Positions 7,785 to 16,929 are shown, counted from the stretch's first letter. The stretch: DNA of 64,000 bases from an uncultured Eggerthellaceae bacterium (GCA_910588095.1 CAJUQH010000002.1:181813-245812); one strand, 5' to 3'. Program-made: numbers and translations. Notes: generated from the letters alone by a model not told the origin.

Positions 7785-9743
7785 CTACACCATGAGCTTG
7801 GCGATGCGCTGGGCGAAGGCCACCGGGTCGTCGGGCAGAAGCCCCTCCACCAGCAGCGCCTGGTCGTAGAGGATGCCCGCGTACTCGGCCACCTTCGCAG
7901 CCTCCCCCGCCTCCTGGGCGGCCCGCAGCGTCTCGAACACCGGATGCTCGGCGTTCACCTCCAGCACCACGTGGGCATCGGGCGCCTCTTCGGAGCCGGG
8001 CGCGTGCTTGAGCATCTCGGCCATCTTCAGCGACACAGCGCCCTCGGTGGTGAGCACCACCGGCGCGTCGGTCAGACGCGTGGACACCACCACCTTCTCC
8101 ACCTTGCCGTCGAGCGCGGCAGCCATGGCCTCGAACAGCGTCGCGTTGTCCTCGGTGGCCTTGGCGGCCTGCTCCTTCTCGGCCTCGGTGGTCAGGCCCA
8201 GGTCCTCGCCCGCCACGTTCTTGAGCGGCACCATCTTGCGGCCGTCGCCCTCGCCGAAGGGATACTCGGCCAGCGCCATCATGCAGAACTCGTCCACGTT
8301 GTCGTCGCACAGCAGCACGTCGTGGCCCTTGCCCAGCACCGTGGTGACGATGGGCATGCTGGCCAGGCGCTCGATGGAGTCGCCCGCTGCGAAGAAGATG
8401 GCCTCGGGCTCATCGCCAGCGGCGGCCAGGTACTCGTCGAGTGTCACCATCTTCTCCTGCTTGGCCGAGTAGAACATCAGCAGGTCGCCCAGGGTATCCT
8501 TGGCCATGCCGTAGGTGGTGTACAAGCCGTACTTCAGCGTGCGGCCGAACTCCTTGAAGAAGCGCTCGTAGGCCTCGCGGTCGTCGTCGCGCATCGAGGC
8601 CAGCTCCTGCTTCACCTTCTTCTCCAGGCGCCGGGCGATGGCGTGCAGCTGGCCGTTGTGCTGCAGCGTCTCGCGCGAGATGTTCAGCGTCAGGTCGGCC
8701 GAGTCCACCACGCCGCGCATGAAGTTGAAGTAGTCGGGCACCAGCTCCTCGCACTTCTCCATGATGAGCACGCCCGAGCTGTACAGCGCGAGGCCCTTCT
8801 TGTAGTCCTTCGAGTACATGTCGTAGGGCGCGTGCGCCGGCACGAACATGAGCGCGTCGTAGGTGAGCTGCCCTTCGGCGTGCAGGCTGATGGTGCGCGC
8901 CGGAGCCTCGAAGTCGCGGAAGTCGGTCTTGTAGAACTCGTCGTACTCCTCTTGGCTCACCTCGGAGCGCGAGCGCTTCCAGATGGGCACCATGGAGTTG
9001 ATGGTCTGCACCTCGGTGTACGTCTCGTACTCGGGGCGGTAGTCGTCGCCCGCGTCGGCCGGGGCCTCCTTGGCGCGGCTCAGGGTGAGCTCCATCTGGA
9101 TCGGGTAGCGCACGTAGTTGCTGTAGCGCTTGATGAGGTCGGTCAGGCGGTGCTCGGTGGCAAAGCCGCTGTAGTCCTCGTCGTCAGTGTCGTCCTTCAG
9201 GTACACGTACACGTCGGTGCCGTGCTCGGCGCGGTGCGCTTCCTTGATGGTATAGCCGTCCACGCCATCGGACTCCCACGACCACGCCTCGTCGGAATCG
9301 ACGGAGCGGGTGACCACCTTCACGCGCTTGCCCACCATGAAGGCGGAATAGAAGCCCACGCCGAACTGGCCGATTATGTCGACGTCGGCCATGTCGGCCG
9401 CGCCCTTGGCGTCGCCTTCGGAGCCCTTGGCCTGGTTGGCCTTGAACTCGAAGGAGTCGGAATGGGCGATGGTGCCCAGGTTCTTGTCGAGCTCGTCCTT
9501 GGTCATGCCCAGGCCGTTGTCCGACACGGTGACCACGCGCTCGTCGTCATCGTAGCCCACGGTTATGGCCAAGTCGGCGCGGTTGATGTCCACTTTCTCG
9601 TCCACCAAGCTGCGGAAGTACAGCTTGTCGATGGCGTCGGACGCGTTGGACACCAGCTCGCGCAGGAATATCTCGCGGTTGGTGTAGATGGAGTTGATCA
9701 TCAGGTCGAGCAGCTTCTTGCTCTCGGTCTTGAACTTCTTCAT
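7785..9743 (-). CDS. htpG: Molecular chaperone HtpG (bacterial Hsp90)
   Basis: ATP-dependent dimeric chaperone of 652 residues. The GHKL ATPase domain starts with MKKFKTESKKLLDLMINSIY, followed by LRELVSNASDAIDKLYFRSL with the catalytic Glu and the ATP-contacting Asn, DNGLGMTKDEL, and IGQFGVGFYSAFMV. The middle domain (EVSQEEYDEFYK) and the C-terminal dimerisation domain are complete. It is a single-gene unit: a consensus promoter and a CIRCE-like operator lie about 140-200 bases upstream, and the bidirectional terminator at 7677 lies downstream. This suggests repression by HrcA, which is uncommon for htpG in Bacillus, where htpG is outside the CIRCE regulon. Confidence 0.97.
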   Translation of the reverse strand: MKKFKTESKKLLDLMINSIYTNREIFLRELVSNASDAIDKLYFRSLVDEKVDINRADLAITVGYDDDERVVTVSDNGLGMTKDELDKNLGTIAHSDSFEFKANQAKGSEGDAKGAADMADVDIIGQFGVGFYSAFMVGKRVKVVTRSVDSDEAWSWESDGVDGYTIKEAHRAEHGTDVYVYLKDDTDDEDYSGFATEHRLTDLIKRYSNYVRYPIQMELTLSRAKEAPADAGDDYRPEYETYTEVQTINSMVPIWKRSRSEVSQEEYDEFYKTDFRDFEAPARTISLHAEGQLTYDALMFVPAHAPYDMYSKDYKKGLALYSSGVLIMEKCEELVPDYFNFMRGVVDSADLTLNISRETLQHNGQLHAIARRLEKKVKQELASMRDDDREAYERFFKEFGRTLKYGLYTTYGMAKDTLGDLLMFYSAKQEKMVTLDEYLAAAGDEPEAIFFAAGDSIERLASMPIVTTVLGKGHDVLLCDDNVDEFCMMALAEYPFGEGDGRKMVPLKNVAGEDLGLTTEAEKEQAAKATEDNATLFEAMAAALDGKVEKVVVSTRLTDAPVVLTTEGAVSLKMAEMLKHAPGSEEAPDAHVVLEVNAEHPVFETLRAAQEAGEAAKVAEYAGILYDQALLVEGLLPDDPVAFAQRIAKLMV

Positions 9744-9882
9744 AGGTGCGGGTCCCCCGTTCCTCGTCGTGCATGCGTTGCGTGAGAAGAGGCGAGGCTG
9801 CCCTGCCCGGACCGCTCCGCCCGCGCGGTTCCCGCCGCACTGGAGCAGCCTGAAGGCCGCCCCTCGCAGAGCGACCCAGGCA

Positions 9883-9909
9883 TTAGCAGTCTCACCTTTT
9901 GAGTGCTAA
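9883..9909. promoter_or_regulatory. CIRCE-like operator for HrcA upstream of htpG
   Basis: The sequence TTAGCAGTC, nine bases, then GAGTGCTAA matches the CIRCE consensus TTAGCACTC-N9-GAGTGCTAA with a single changed base in the left arm. It starts at the predicted transcription start of htpG, directly after the -10 box at 9916-9921, which is the classic position for HrcA repression. Established: CIRCE is bound by HrcA in many bacteria. Inferred: heat-shock control of htpG here. Confidence 0.9.
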
Positions 9910-9915
9910 AACGCT

Positions 9916-9943
9916 ATTATACGGGGCTGCAAATCTATGTCAA
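9916..9943 (-). promoter_or_regulatory. Consensus sigma-70-type promoter of htpG
   Basis: On the minus strand TTGACA (9943-9938) is followed by a 16-base spacer and TATAAT (9921-9916), a perfect match to both consensus boxes. The predicted start near 9909 is the first base of the CIRCE operator. The htpG leader is then about 165 bases long. Confidence 0.9.
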
Positions 9944-10069
9944 GCGCCATCAGATTACTTCAATAAGCCGACATGAGGCTGTGAACGCGGCGTCGCCTTC
10001 CCTGGCCCGTTCGCGCAACGGAAGCCGGCAAGCGGGCAACGGCCCCTTCCGTACATGCGTTCCCGCCTT

Positions 10070-10075
10070 TATACT
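10070..10075 (+). promoter_or_regulatory. Candidate -10 box of dinB, leaderless start
   Basis: TATACT ends seven bases before the dinB ATG at 10083, so the transcript would start at or next to the start codon. No Shine-Dalgarno sequence is visible. A -35 box is not convincing (TTCCGT at 10047). Confidence 0.5.
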
Positions 10076-10082
10076 GGGTGCC

Positions 10083-11381
10083 ATGGAAGCGCCCACCGCA
10101 CACGAGCTGCCCCTGGAGCCCTGGGGGCCCAACCCGGCCATACTGCTGGTTGACCTCGATGCCTTCTTCGCCTCGGTCGAGCAGCTCGACCATCCCGCGT
10201 GGCGCGGCAAGCCCGTCATCGTGGGCGGCGACGCCGACAAGCGCGGCGTGGTGTCCACCTGCTCCTACGAGGCGCGGGCCTTCGGGGTGCGCAGCGCCAT
10301 GCCCGCATCCACCGCGGCGCGGCTGTGCCCCGACGCAATCTGGACCGGCGGCAGCTTCCACCGCTACCGCGAGGTGTCGCGCGCCATCATGGCTATCATC
10401 GGCGACGAGACGCCCCACGTGCAGCAGGTGTCCATCGATGAGGCCTTCGCCGACGTGAGCCCCAACGCGCTGAACACCGAGCACCCCGCGAGCATCGCCG
10501 CGCGCATCCAGCGGCGCGTGGCCGAGCTGGGCGTGACGTGCTCCATCGGCGTGGGCACCACGAAATCCATCGCCAAGGTGGCGTCCGACCTGGACAAGCC
10601 CCGCGGCCTGACCGTGGTGTACCCCGGGCAGGAGGCGTCGTTCCTGGCGCCCATGCCCGTGCGCGCCATGAGCGGCGTGGGCCCTGCGGCCGAGCAGGCG
10701 CTCCACAGCGCCGGCATCAAGACGCTCGGGCAGATGGCCGAGGCCGGCGAGGGGCTGCTTCGCCGCATCTTCGGCAAGAACGCGGCCATGATGCGCGCCC
10801 GCGCCTGCGGCGGCGATGTGTCGCCCGTGCAGCGTGACGACGAGGTGAAGTCGGTGTCGCACGAGATGTCATTCGCCGAGGACCTGACCGAGCAGGCCGA
10901 CGTGGACGCGATGCTGGCCACCTTGGCCGACCACGTGGGGCGCCGCCTGCGCCTGAAGGGGCTCAAGGGCCGCACCCTGGCCTGCAAGGTGCGCTACGGC
11001 GACCGCACGGTGCGCTCGGCCCAGATGCAGCTGCCCGAGCCCAGCGACGACGAGCTGTACTTCACCCCCTTCCTGCGCAAGCTCATAGAGGGGCTGTGGC
11101 GGCCGGGCATGCCGGTGCGCCTGCTGGGCGTGGGGCTGAGCGGGTTCGCCCCCGAGGCGGCCGTGGTGCAGGATGCGCTGTTCGACCTCGAGCCTGCGGA
11201 GGGCAGCAGCGACGCGCCAGGCCCCCTCATAGCCGACGAGGGCAAGCGGCGCGGCCTCATAGCCGCTACCGACGCGCTGAAGGACCGCTTCGGCGAGGAT
11301 GCGGTGCGCTTCGGCCACGAGCTGCGCAACCGCGGCAACCTCACCGGGTCGAGCTCGAAGAACCCCGCCGACTACAAGTGA
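10083..11381 (+). CDS. dinB: DNA polymerase IV (Y-family)
   Basis: Error-prone translesion polymerase of 432 residues. The palm signature LLVDLDAFFASVE holds the metal ligand Asp24, and SIDEAFADV holds Asp119 and Glu120. The steric region RGVVSTCSYEARAFGVRSAMP, the thumb helix-hairpin-helix block SGVGPAAEQALHSAGIKTLG, and the little finger (SVSHEMSFAEDLT) follow. A longer frame upstream to 9903 was rejected because its extra 60 residues run through the htpG promoter and CIRCE element and look non-coding. The C-terminal end lacks an obvious clamp-binding motif of the QL-x-LF type, though ALFDLEP near 375 is a candidate. Confidence 0.95.
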   Translation: MEAPTAHELPLEPWGPNPAILLVDLDAFFASVEQLDHPAWRGKPVIVGGDADKRGVVSTCSYEARAFGVRSAMPASTAARLCPDAIWTGGSFHRYREVSRAIMAIIGDETPHVQQVSIDEAFADVSPNALNTEHPASIAARIQRRVAELGVTCSIGVGTTKSIAKVASDLDKPRGLTVVYPGQEASFLAPMPVRAMSGVGPAAEQALHSAGIKTLGQMAEAGEGLLRRIFGKNAAMMRARACGGDVSPVQRDDEVKSVSHEMSFAEDLTEQADVDAMLATLADHVGRRLRLKGLKGRTLACKVRYGDRTVRSAQMQLPEPSDDELYFTPFLRKLIEGLWRPGMPVRLLGVGLSGFAPEAAVVQDALFDLEPAEGSSDAPGPLIADEGKRRGLIAATDALKDRFGEDAVRFGHELRNRGNLTGSSSKNPADYK

Positions 11382-11421
11382 CCGCGCGCCTGGCCGCCAT
11401 CCGGCGTGGCCGCCCCTTGCC

Positions 11422-11427
11422 TATAAT
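11422..11427 (+). promoter_or_regulatory. Candidate -10 box of the OPT transporter gene
   Basis: A consensus TATAAT lies 31 bases before the ATG at 11459 and directly after dinB. No good -35 box is seen at the normal distance. Confidence 0.5.
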
Positions 11428-11458
11428 GGTGCTTTCCGCTATTAGAGAGAAGCACCCC

Positions 11459-13192
11459 ATGAGCGACATGAAAGGCCAGCTTACCTGGCGCGGCATAGCC
11501 ATCGGCATCGTCGGCTGCATCATCATAACCGCGAGCTCCATCTACATCGCCCTGCGCATGGGCGCCCTGCCGTGGCCCATCGTGTTCGCGGCCATCGTGT
11601 CGCTGTTCTTCCTGAAGGCGGTCAGCCGCGGGCGCAGCACGCTCAACGAGGCCAACGTCACCCACACCGTCATGTCAGCAGGAGCCATGGTTGCCGGCGG
11701 CCTGGCGTTCACCATACCCGGCGCCTGGATGCTGGGCATGGCCGACGACATCTCGCTCGGGCAGCTGCTGGCCATCGCGCTGGGCGGCGTGGCGCTGGGC
11801 ATCGTGGCCACCGCGCTGCTGCGGCGGCACTTCATCGACGACGCTGCCCTGGAATACCCCATCGGGCGAGCGGCCGCCGAGACGCTCAAGGCGGGCGACA
11901 GCCCGAAGCGCACGGGTGGCAAGCTGTTCGGCGCCATGGGCTTCGCCGGGGCCTACGCCTTGCTGCGCGACGGGCTGGGGGTGCTGCCCAGCCTATTGTT
12001 CGCCGCGCCGGTGCCGGGCGTGGCCTTCGGCATCTACAACTCCCCCATGTCCATGGCCGTGGGCTTCCTGGTAGGCACGGGCGCGGTGTGCGTGTGGTTC
12101 GCCGGGGCGCTGCTGGGCAGCTTCGGCATCGTCGTGGGCGGCTCGGCGGCGGGCTGGTGGGACGTGCCCACGGCCCAGGGCATCGTGTCGAGCCTGGGCA
12201 TGGGCGTCATGATAGGCAGCGGCTGCGCCGTCATCGTGCGCGACATACTGCCGCAGGGGGCGCGGGGGCTGCGCCGGGCGCTCAAGCGCTCGCAGGATGG
12301 CAGCGGCCTCATGGGGCTCACGGCCCCGGGGGCGCGGGCTGCTTCCGGCAGCGCGCAGCCTGGGCAGGGCAGCCGCCTCGCGCGCTTGGAGGGCGGGCTG
12401 CTGGCCCTGGCGGCTGCTGCCGTGGTGCTGGTCGCGTCGCTCGTGCTGGGGCTGCCGCCGGCCGTGGCGGTGGCCGTGGTGGCGCTGACGTTCGTCACCT
12501 GCGCCATGAGCTCGCAGAGCGTGGGCCAAAGCGGCATCGACCCCATGGAGATATTCGGCCTCATCGTGCTGCTGCTGGTGGCCGCCTTCTCCGACGTGGC
12601 CGGCGTGCGGCTGTTCTTCATCGCCGCCCTGGTGGCAGTGGCCTGCGGCCTGGCCGGCGACGTGATGAACGACTTCAAGGCCGGGGCGCTGCTGGGCACG
12701 AGCCCGCGCGCCCAGATAGCGGGGCAGGCCATCGGCGGCGTGGTGGGCGCCGTGGTGGCGGTGGCGGTGCTCCAGGTGCTGCTGGCCGCCTTCGGGCCGG
12801 CCGCCTTCGGGCCCGAAGGCCAGTTCGTCGCAGCCCAGGCGTCGGTGGTGGCCACCATGGTGACGGGCATACCCAACATGCCGGCCTTCGTGCTGGGCAT
12901 CGTGGCCGGGTTCGGCCTGTACCTGGTGCGCTTCCCCTCCATGATGCTGGGGCTGGGCATCTACCTGCCCTTCTATATGTCGTTCACCGCCTTCATAGGC
13001 GCCATGGCGAAGGTGGCCTACGAGGCGGCGATGAAGCGCCGCCGCGCGGCCGCCTCCCCCGAGGACCAGGAAGAGCGCGCCAAGCGCAGCCAAGAGAACG
13101 GCTTGCTGGTGGCCAGCGGCCTTCTGGGCGGCGAATCCATCGTGGGCATCGTGCTGGCCATGCTCCTCGCTGGCAGCGCCCTGCTCTCGTAG
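11459..13192 (+). CDS. OPT family oligopeptide/metal-chelate transporter
   Basis: Very hydrophobic 577-residue protein with about 14-16 membrane segments, made of two related halves split by a hydrophilic loop at about 258-310. The opening LTWRGIAIGIVGCIIITASSIYIALRMGALPWPIVFAAI and the later FVTCAMSSQSVGQSGIDPMEIFG and GDVMNDFKAGALLGTSPRAQ segments are characteristic of prokaryotic OPT proteins. It likely imports peptides or metal chelates; the substrate cannot be read from the sequence. The ATG at 11459 has AGAGAGAAG upstream as a weak ribosome binding site. The C-terminal end has a last membrane helix after a basic linker (AMKRRRAAAS). Confidence 0.88.
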   Translation: MSDMKGQLTWRGIAIGIVGCIIITASSIYIALRMGALPWPIVFAAIVSLFFLKAVSRGRSTLNEANVTHTVMSAGAMVAGGLAFTIPGAWMLGMADDISLGQLLAIALGGVALGIVATALLRRHFIDDAALEYPIGRAAAETLKAGDSPKRTGGKLFGAMGFAGAYALLRDGLGVLPSLLFAAPVPGVAFGIYNSPMSMAVGFLVGTGAVCVWFAGALLGSFGIVVGGSAAGWWDVPTAQGIVSSLGMGVMIGSGCAVIVRDILPQGARGLRRALKRSQDGSGLMGLTAPGARAASGSAQPGQGSRLARLEGGLLALAAAAVVLVASLVLGLPPAVAVAVVALTFVTCAMSSQSVGQSGIDPMEIFGLIVLLLVAAFSDVAGVRLFFIAALVAVACGLAGDVMNDFKAGALLGTSPRAQIAGQAIGGVVGAVVAVAVLQVLLAAFGPAAFGPEGQFVAAQASVVATMVTGIPNMPAFVLGIVAGFGLYLVRFPSMMLGLGIYLPFYMSFTAFIGAMAKVAYEAAMKRRRAAASPEDQEERAKRSQENGLLVASGLLGGESIVGIVLAMLLAGSALLS

Positions 13193-13276
13193 GCAGACGC
13201 GCCCGCATCCGCGCAGCAGAAAGCCAAGAAAGGCAAAATCGATTAAGCCTAGCGCGCACTCATTGACCTAACGAAA

Positions 13277-13378
13277 AGGGCTTCTGATGTGCGTCAGATT
13301 CGCACGAAAGACCGAGGACGTGTACTCAGGTACACGACGAGGGCTTGGAGGGCGAAGATGGCGTGCAGCAGGAACCCT
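13277..13378. repeat. Long bulge-free imperfect hairpin of unknown function
   Basis: Two 49-base arms (13277-13325 and 13330-13378) align with no insertion or bulge around a four-base loop (TCAG). I count 36 Watson-Crick or G-U pairs; most of the 13 mismatches are purine-purine. The apical stem CGTGTAC/GTACACG is perfect. The element overlaps the stop codon of the minus-strand glycosyltransferase and lies between two convergent genes. It may be a terminator, a repeated extragenic element, or a structured RNA; I see no second copy in this window. Confidence 0.6.
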
Positions 13379-14393
13379 AGTTGAACTTAAAGATTCTCTG
13401 AGCAACGTGGTAGCCGCCGATGCCGATCCGCCTCCCCAGCTCCGTCGGCAGGTTGGCCCCTAGGTTGAGCACCTTCAAGCGCACGCGGCGATAGAGTGCC
13501 GGGTCGGCGTCGCGCAGGTACTCCCAGATGCCGTCGAGCGCTTCCTTGTCGCCCGGCTGGTTGCGCATGCGCAGGAAGATGGAGCAGATGGTCATCATCA
13601 TGGAAAGGTAGTTCTCCATGTAATGGCGCAGGCGCTTGTTCTCGATGGCCTCCACGTCCACGGTGTCTATCATGATGCGCGTCACGCGCAGCTGCTGGTC
13701 GAGGCGGCCCAGCATCACGCTCTCGTTCACCGACTGGTCCTCGCGGCCGATGAAGTAGCGGTACATGTCCACGTCGAGGTAGTACAGCGTCTGCACGCAG
13801 GGCAACGGCTGGTAGACGAAGATGTTGTCCACGTAGAAGCAATGGCGCGGCAGCTCCAGCCCGGCATCGCGCAGCAGGTCGGTGCGGTAGATGACCGAAT
13901 GCATGAGCAGGTACTGAGAGGGGTTGAAGGTGCCCACGTCGTCCCAGGTGAACTCCTGGGCCACCGGGAACACGTTCTTGTAGCGCATGACGGTGCGCGC
14001 GTTCTCGTGCACCTTCTCGTAGACGTAGTTGGCTATGACCAGGTCGGTCGGGTCGGCGTACTCCATCTGCTCGCGCAGGTACCCCATGACCTCGGCCATG
14101 GCCTCGACATCGAGCCAGTCGTCGGAATCCACCACCTTGAAGTAGCGCCCATGCGCATGCTCCAGGCCCGCGTTCACTGCCGCGCCGTGCCCGCCGTTCT
14201 CCTGATGCACGGCGCACACGATGTCAGGGTAGCGCTCTTGCCAGCTGTCGGCCTTGGCAGCCGTCCCGTCAGAGGAGCCGTCGTTGACGATGATGACCTC
14301 CACGTCGTCGCCCACGGCCAGCAGCGACTCGATGCAAGCATCCATGTACTCCGCCGAGTTGTAGCACGGCACAGCGAAGGTGATGGTCTTCAT
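13377..14393 (-). CDS. Glycosyltransferase family 2
   Basis: A 338-residue GT-A glycosyltransferase that transfers a sugar from a nucleotide-sugar donor to a cell-surface glycan. The nucleotide-binding start is TFAVPCYNSAEYMDACIESLL, followed by VIIVNDGSSDGT, the QENGGHGAAVNAGLEHA block and the metal-binding VVDSDDWLD, all typical of GT2. The start has a good AAGGAAC ribosome binding site. UDP-galactopyranose mutase lies 37 bases upstream in the same direction, so a galactofuranose-containing polymer is a reasonable guess for the product. The acceptor is not known. Confidence 0.9.
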   Translation of the reverse strand: MKTITFAVPCYNSAEYMDACIESLLAVGDDVEVIIVNDGSSDGTAAKADSWQERYPDIVCAVHQENGGHGAAVNAGLEHAHGRYFKVVDSDDWLDVEAMAEVMGYLREQMEYADPTDLVIANYVYEKVHENARTVMRYKNVFPVAQEFTWDDVGTFNPSQYLLMHSVIYRTDLLRDAGLELPRHCFYVDNIFVYQPLPCVQTLYYLDVDMYRYFIGREDQSVNESVMLGRLDQQLRVTRIMIDTVDVEAIENKRLRHYMENYLSMMMTICSIFLRMRNQPGDKEALDGIWEYLRDADPALYRRVRLKVLNLGANLPTELGRRIGIGGYHVAQRIFKFN

Positions 14394-14430
14394 CGCGCGT
14401 TCCTTCCCTGCTCCCCGAGCGCCCGGCGCC

Positions 14431-15678
14431 TTAGCCCTGCTGCCCCGGCGCCGCAGCGCCCTGGGCCTCTATGATCTCCATCGCCTTGGCCAGCGCGAGC
14501 TCCACGATCTTGTCCATGTTGTAGTAGCGGTACTCGGCCAGGCGACCCAACGGGTAGAAGTTGGGCAGGCTGTCGGTCAAGGCGCGATAGCGCTCGTAAT
14601 GGGCGCGGTTCTCGTCGTTGATGATGGCGTAGTAGGGGATCTGCGCGTCGGGGTCCTCGTAGGCGCGCGAGTACTCCTTCATGATGGTGGTCTTGGGCGA
14701 CACCTGCCCGGTGAGGTACTTGAACTCGGTGATGCGGGTGTAGTCCTCGCTCACGGTGTAGTTCACCGTGCCGCAGGGCAGCTTGTGCTCGGCGTCGTAG
14801 GTCTCGTACACGAAGTCGAGGCTGCGGTAGGGCAGCCGGCCGAAGCGGGCCAGGAACAGCTCGTCCAGGGGCCCGGTGTACACGATGGGGCCGGTGAACT
14901 CCTTGCCGTGCAGCTTGATGGCCGAAAGGGGCGCATCCTCGTCGCCGCTGGCGAACTCCAGGTCGAACACGCTCTCGGCCTCGGTGCCCAGGCACACCTG
15001 GATGTTGGGCAAGTCGAGCATCTTCTCGAACAGCACCGTGTAGCCGTCTTGGGGCATTCCCTGGTAGGCATCCTGGAAGTAGCGGTTGTCGCGGCTCAGC
15101 AGCACCGGCACGCGCGCCGTCACGCTGGGGTCTATCTCGTCGGGGGTCTGGCCCCACTGCTTCTGCGTGTAGTACAGGAACACGTTGTCGTACACGAAGT
15201 CGGCCACCTCGGCCAGCTCGGGGTCGTCGAGGCCGCGCAGCTCGCTCAAGGTGACGCGGGCGCCCTCGCCGAAGCGCTCTATCATCTTCTCGGCCAGATG
15301 GGCCGCCTTCTCGGGGCCGAAGGCCATGTCCATGGAGTTCAGGTTGAACGGCACGGGCATGTACTCGCCATGCAGGTCGGCCAGCACGCAGTGCTGGTAG
15401 CCCAGCCAGCCCGAGAAGCGGCGCAGGTAATGGAACACCTGCTGGTTGTTCGTGTGGAAGATGTGCGGCCCATAGCGGTGCACCAGTATGCCCGCCTCGT
15501 CGTGCTCGTCGTACATGTTGCCGCCGATGTGCGGGCGCTTCTCTATGATGAGCACGTTCATGTCGCGGCGGTCGGCCAGCTCGCGGGCCACCACCGACCC
15601 GGCGAAGCCGCTCCCCACCACGACGGCATCGATGCCGTCGATGTCGACGTCACGGTAATCAACGTACTGTACTGCCAT
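14431..15678 (-). CDS. glf: UDP-galactopyranose mutase
   Basis: Flavoenzyme of 415 residues that interconverts UDP-galactopyranose and UDP-galactofuranose. The FAD-binding fold begins with IDAVVVGSGFAGSVVARELA, followed by IIEKRPHIGGNMYDE and the family signature YGPHIFHTNN. The region GTVNYTVSEDYTRITEFKYLT and the C-terminal GRLAEYRYYNMDKIVELAL, which contains the diphosphate-contacting arginine and tyrosines, are also present. It precedes the glycosyltransferase in the same operon and supplies its likely donor, UDP-Galf. AAGGATGAGCACCT provides the ribosome binding site. Confidence 0.96.
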   Translation of the reverse strand: MAVQYVDYRDVDIDGIDAVVVGSGFAGSVVARELADRRDMNVLIIEKRPHIGGNMYDEHDEAGILVHRYGPHIFHTNNQQVFHYLRRFSGWLGYQHCVLADLHGEYMPVPFNLNSMDMAFGPEKAAHLAEKMIERFGEGARVTLSELRGLDDPELAEVADFVYDNVFLYYTQKQWGQTPDEIDPSVTARVPVLLSRDNRYFQDAYQGMPQDGYTVLFEKMLDLPNIQVCLGTEAESVFDLEFASGDEDAPLSAIKLHGKEFTGPIVYTGPLDELFLARFGRLPYRSLDFVYETYDAEHKLPCGTVNYTVSEDYTRITEFKYLTGQVSPKTTIMKEYSRAYEDPDAQIPYYAIINDENRAHYERYRALTDSLPNFYPLGRLAEYRYYNMDKIVELALAKAMEIIEAQGAAAPGQQG

Positions 15679-15945
15679 AGGTGCTCATCCTTAAAGGTAA
15701 TCGCTGTGTCAGGGACAGATCGGCACGCGCACGCAAGCCTGCGCAAGCGCACCGAGCCTATTGTAGCGGCACCTGCCCCCAACAGCGGAATAACCACATT
15801 ATCCGAATAATTCAGCCGCACGAGGGGCGCCACCGGCCGCCGCCGGGCGCTGCGCACTACCATAGGGGGCACCTGCCCGCCGCAGCTGGCGGGCCCACCT
15901 GGAAGGCAGGGGCACCTGCCTGCGACCATCGAAAGGCGGCTTGCC

Positions 15946-16929
15946 ATGAGCGCATTCCTCGACACCATGATAGCCCGCGCCAAGCAGGACAAGAAGACCA
16001 TCGTGCTGCCCGAGGGCAACGACGAGCGCACGCTCGCCGCGGCCGAGCAGATACTCAAGCTGGGCGTGGCCGACCTGGTCATACTGGGCCAGCGCGAGAC
16101 CATCGACGGCTACCTCTACGACCTCGAAGGCGCCCGCATCGTCGACCCCCGCACCGCCGAGATGCGCGAGGACATGGCCAGCCAGCTCTACGAGCTGCGC
16201 AAGGCCAAGGGCATGACGCCCGATCAGGCGCTTGAGCTGATGGGCGACGAGCTGTACTTCGGCGTGATGATGGTGAAGTCGGGCCGCGCCGACGGCATGG
16301 TGGCTGGCGCATGCCACTCCACCGGCGACGTGCTGCGCCCCTGCCTGCAGATACTCAAGACAGCCCCCGGCGTGGCGCTGGTGAGCTCGTTCTTCGTCAT
16401 GGTGGTGCCCGACTGCGACTACGGCCAGCAGGGCACGTTCATCTTCAGCGACTGCGGGTTGGAGGTGCAGCCCACCAAGGAGAACCTGGCCCACATCGCC
16501 GTGAACTCGGCCCGCAGCTGGCAGCGGCTGCTGGGCACCGAGCCCAAGGTGGCCATGCTGTCGCACTCCACCTACGGGTCGGCCAAGAACGACGACGCCA
16601 ACAAAGTGGTCGAGGCGGCCGCCATCGCCCGCGAGCTGGCGCCCGAGCTGGCCATCGACGGCGACCTGCAGCTCGACGCGGCGATAGTGGAGTCGGTGGC
16701 GTCGTCGAAGGCCCCGGGCTCGGAAGTGGCCGGCGCAGCCAACGTGCTGGTGTTCCCCGACCTGGACGCTGGCAACATCGGCTACAAGCTGGTGCAGCGC
16801 CTTGCGAAGGCCGAGGCGTACGGGCCCATCACCCAGGGCATCGCCGCGCCGGTGAACGACCTGTCGCGCGGGTGCACCGCCGACGACATCGTGGGCGTCA
16901 TCGCCATCACCTGCGTGCAGGCGCAGTAG
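15946..16929 (+). CDS. pta: Phosphate acetyltransferase
   Basis: Converts acetyl-CoA and phosphate to acetyl phosphate and CoA, the step before acetate kinase in acetate fermentation. The 327-residue protein is the short form without the N-terminal DRTGG/P-loop part. It begins FLDTMIARAKQDKKTIVLPEGNDERTL and carries DGMVAGACHSTGDVLRPCLQ, VVPDCDYGQQGTFIFSDCGL, MLSHSTYGSAKND and the C-terminal NVLVFPDLDAGNIGYKLVQRL and GPITQGIAAPVNDLSRGC segments, all diagnostic. AckA lies at 36440, 20 kb away, rather than next door. A GC-rich hairpin at 16938 follows. Confidence 0.96.
   Translation: MSAFLDTMIARAKQDKKTIVLPEGNDERTLAAAEQILKLGVADLVILGQRETIDGYLYDLEGARIVDPRTAEMREDMASQLYELRKAKGMTPDQALELMGDELYFGVMMVKSGRADGMVAGACHSTGDVLRPCLQILKTAPGVALVSSFFVMVVPDCDYGQQGTFIFSDCGLEVQPTKENLAHIAVNSARSWQRLLGTEPKVAMLSHSTYGSAKNDDANKVVEAAAIARELAPELAIDGDLQLDAAIVESVASSKAPGSEVAGAANVLVFPDLDAGNIGYKLVQRLAKAEAYGPITQGIAAPVNDLSRGCTADDIVGVIAITCVQAQ

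Noticed and set aside
7654..7869. Small plus-strand frame across the terminator at 7677
   Set aside because: It covers a perfect bidirectional terminator hairpin and the end of htpG on the other strand.
7770..9785. Plus-strand frame of 671 codons opposite htpG
   Set aside because: Antisense to htpG, His/Gly/Val-rich composition, no family match and no ribosome binding site.
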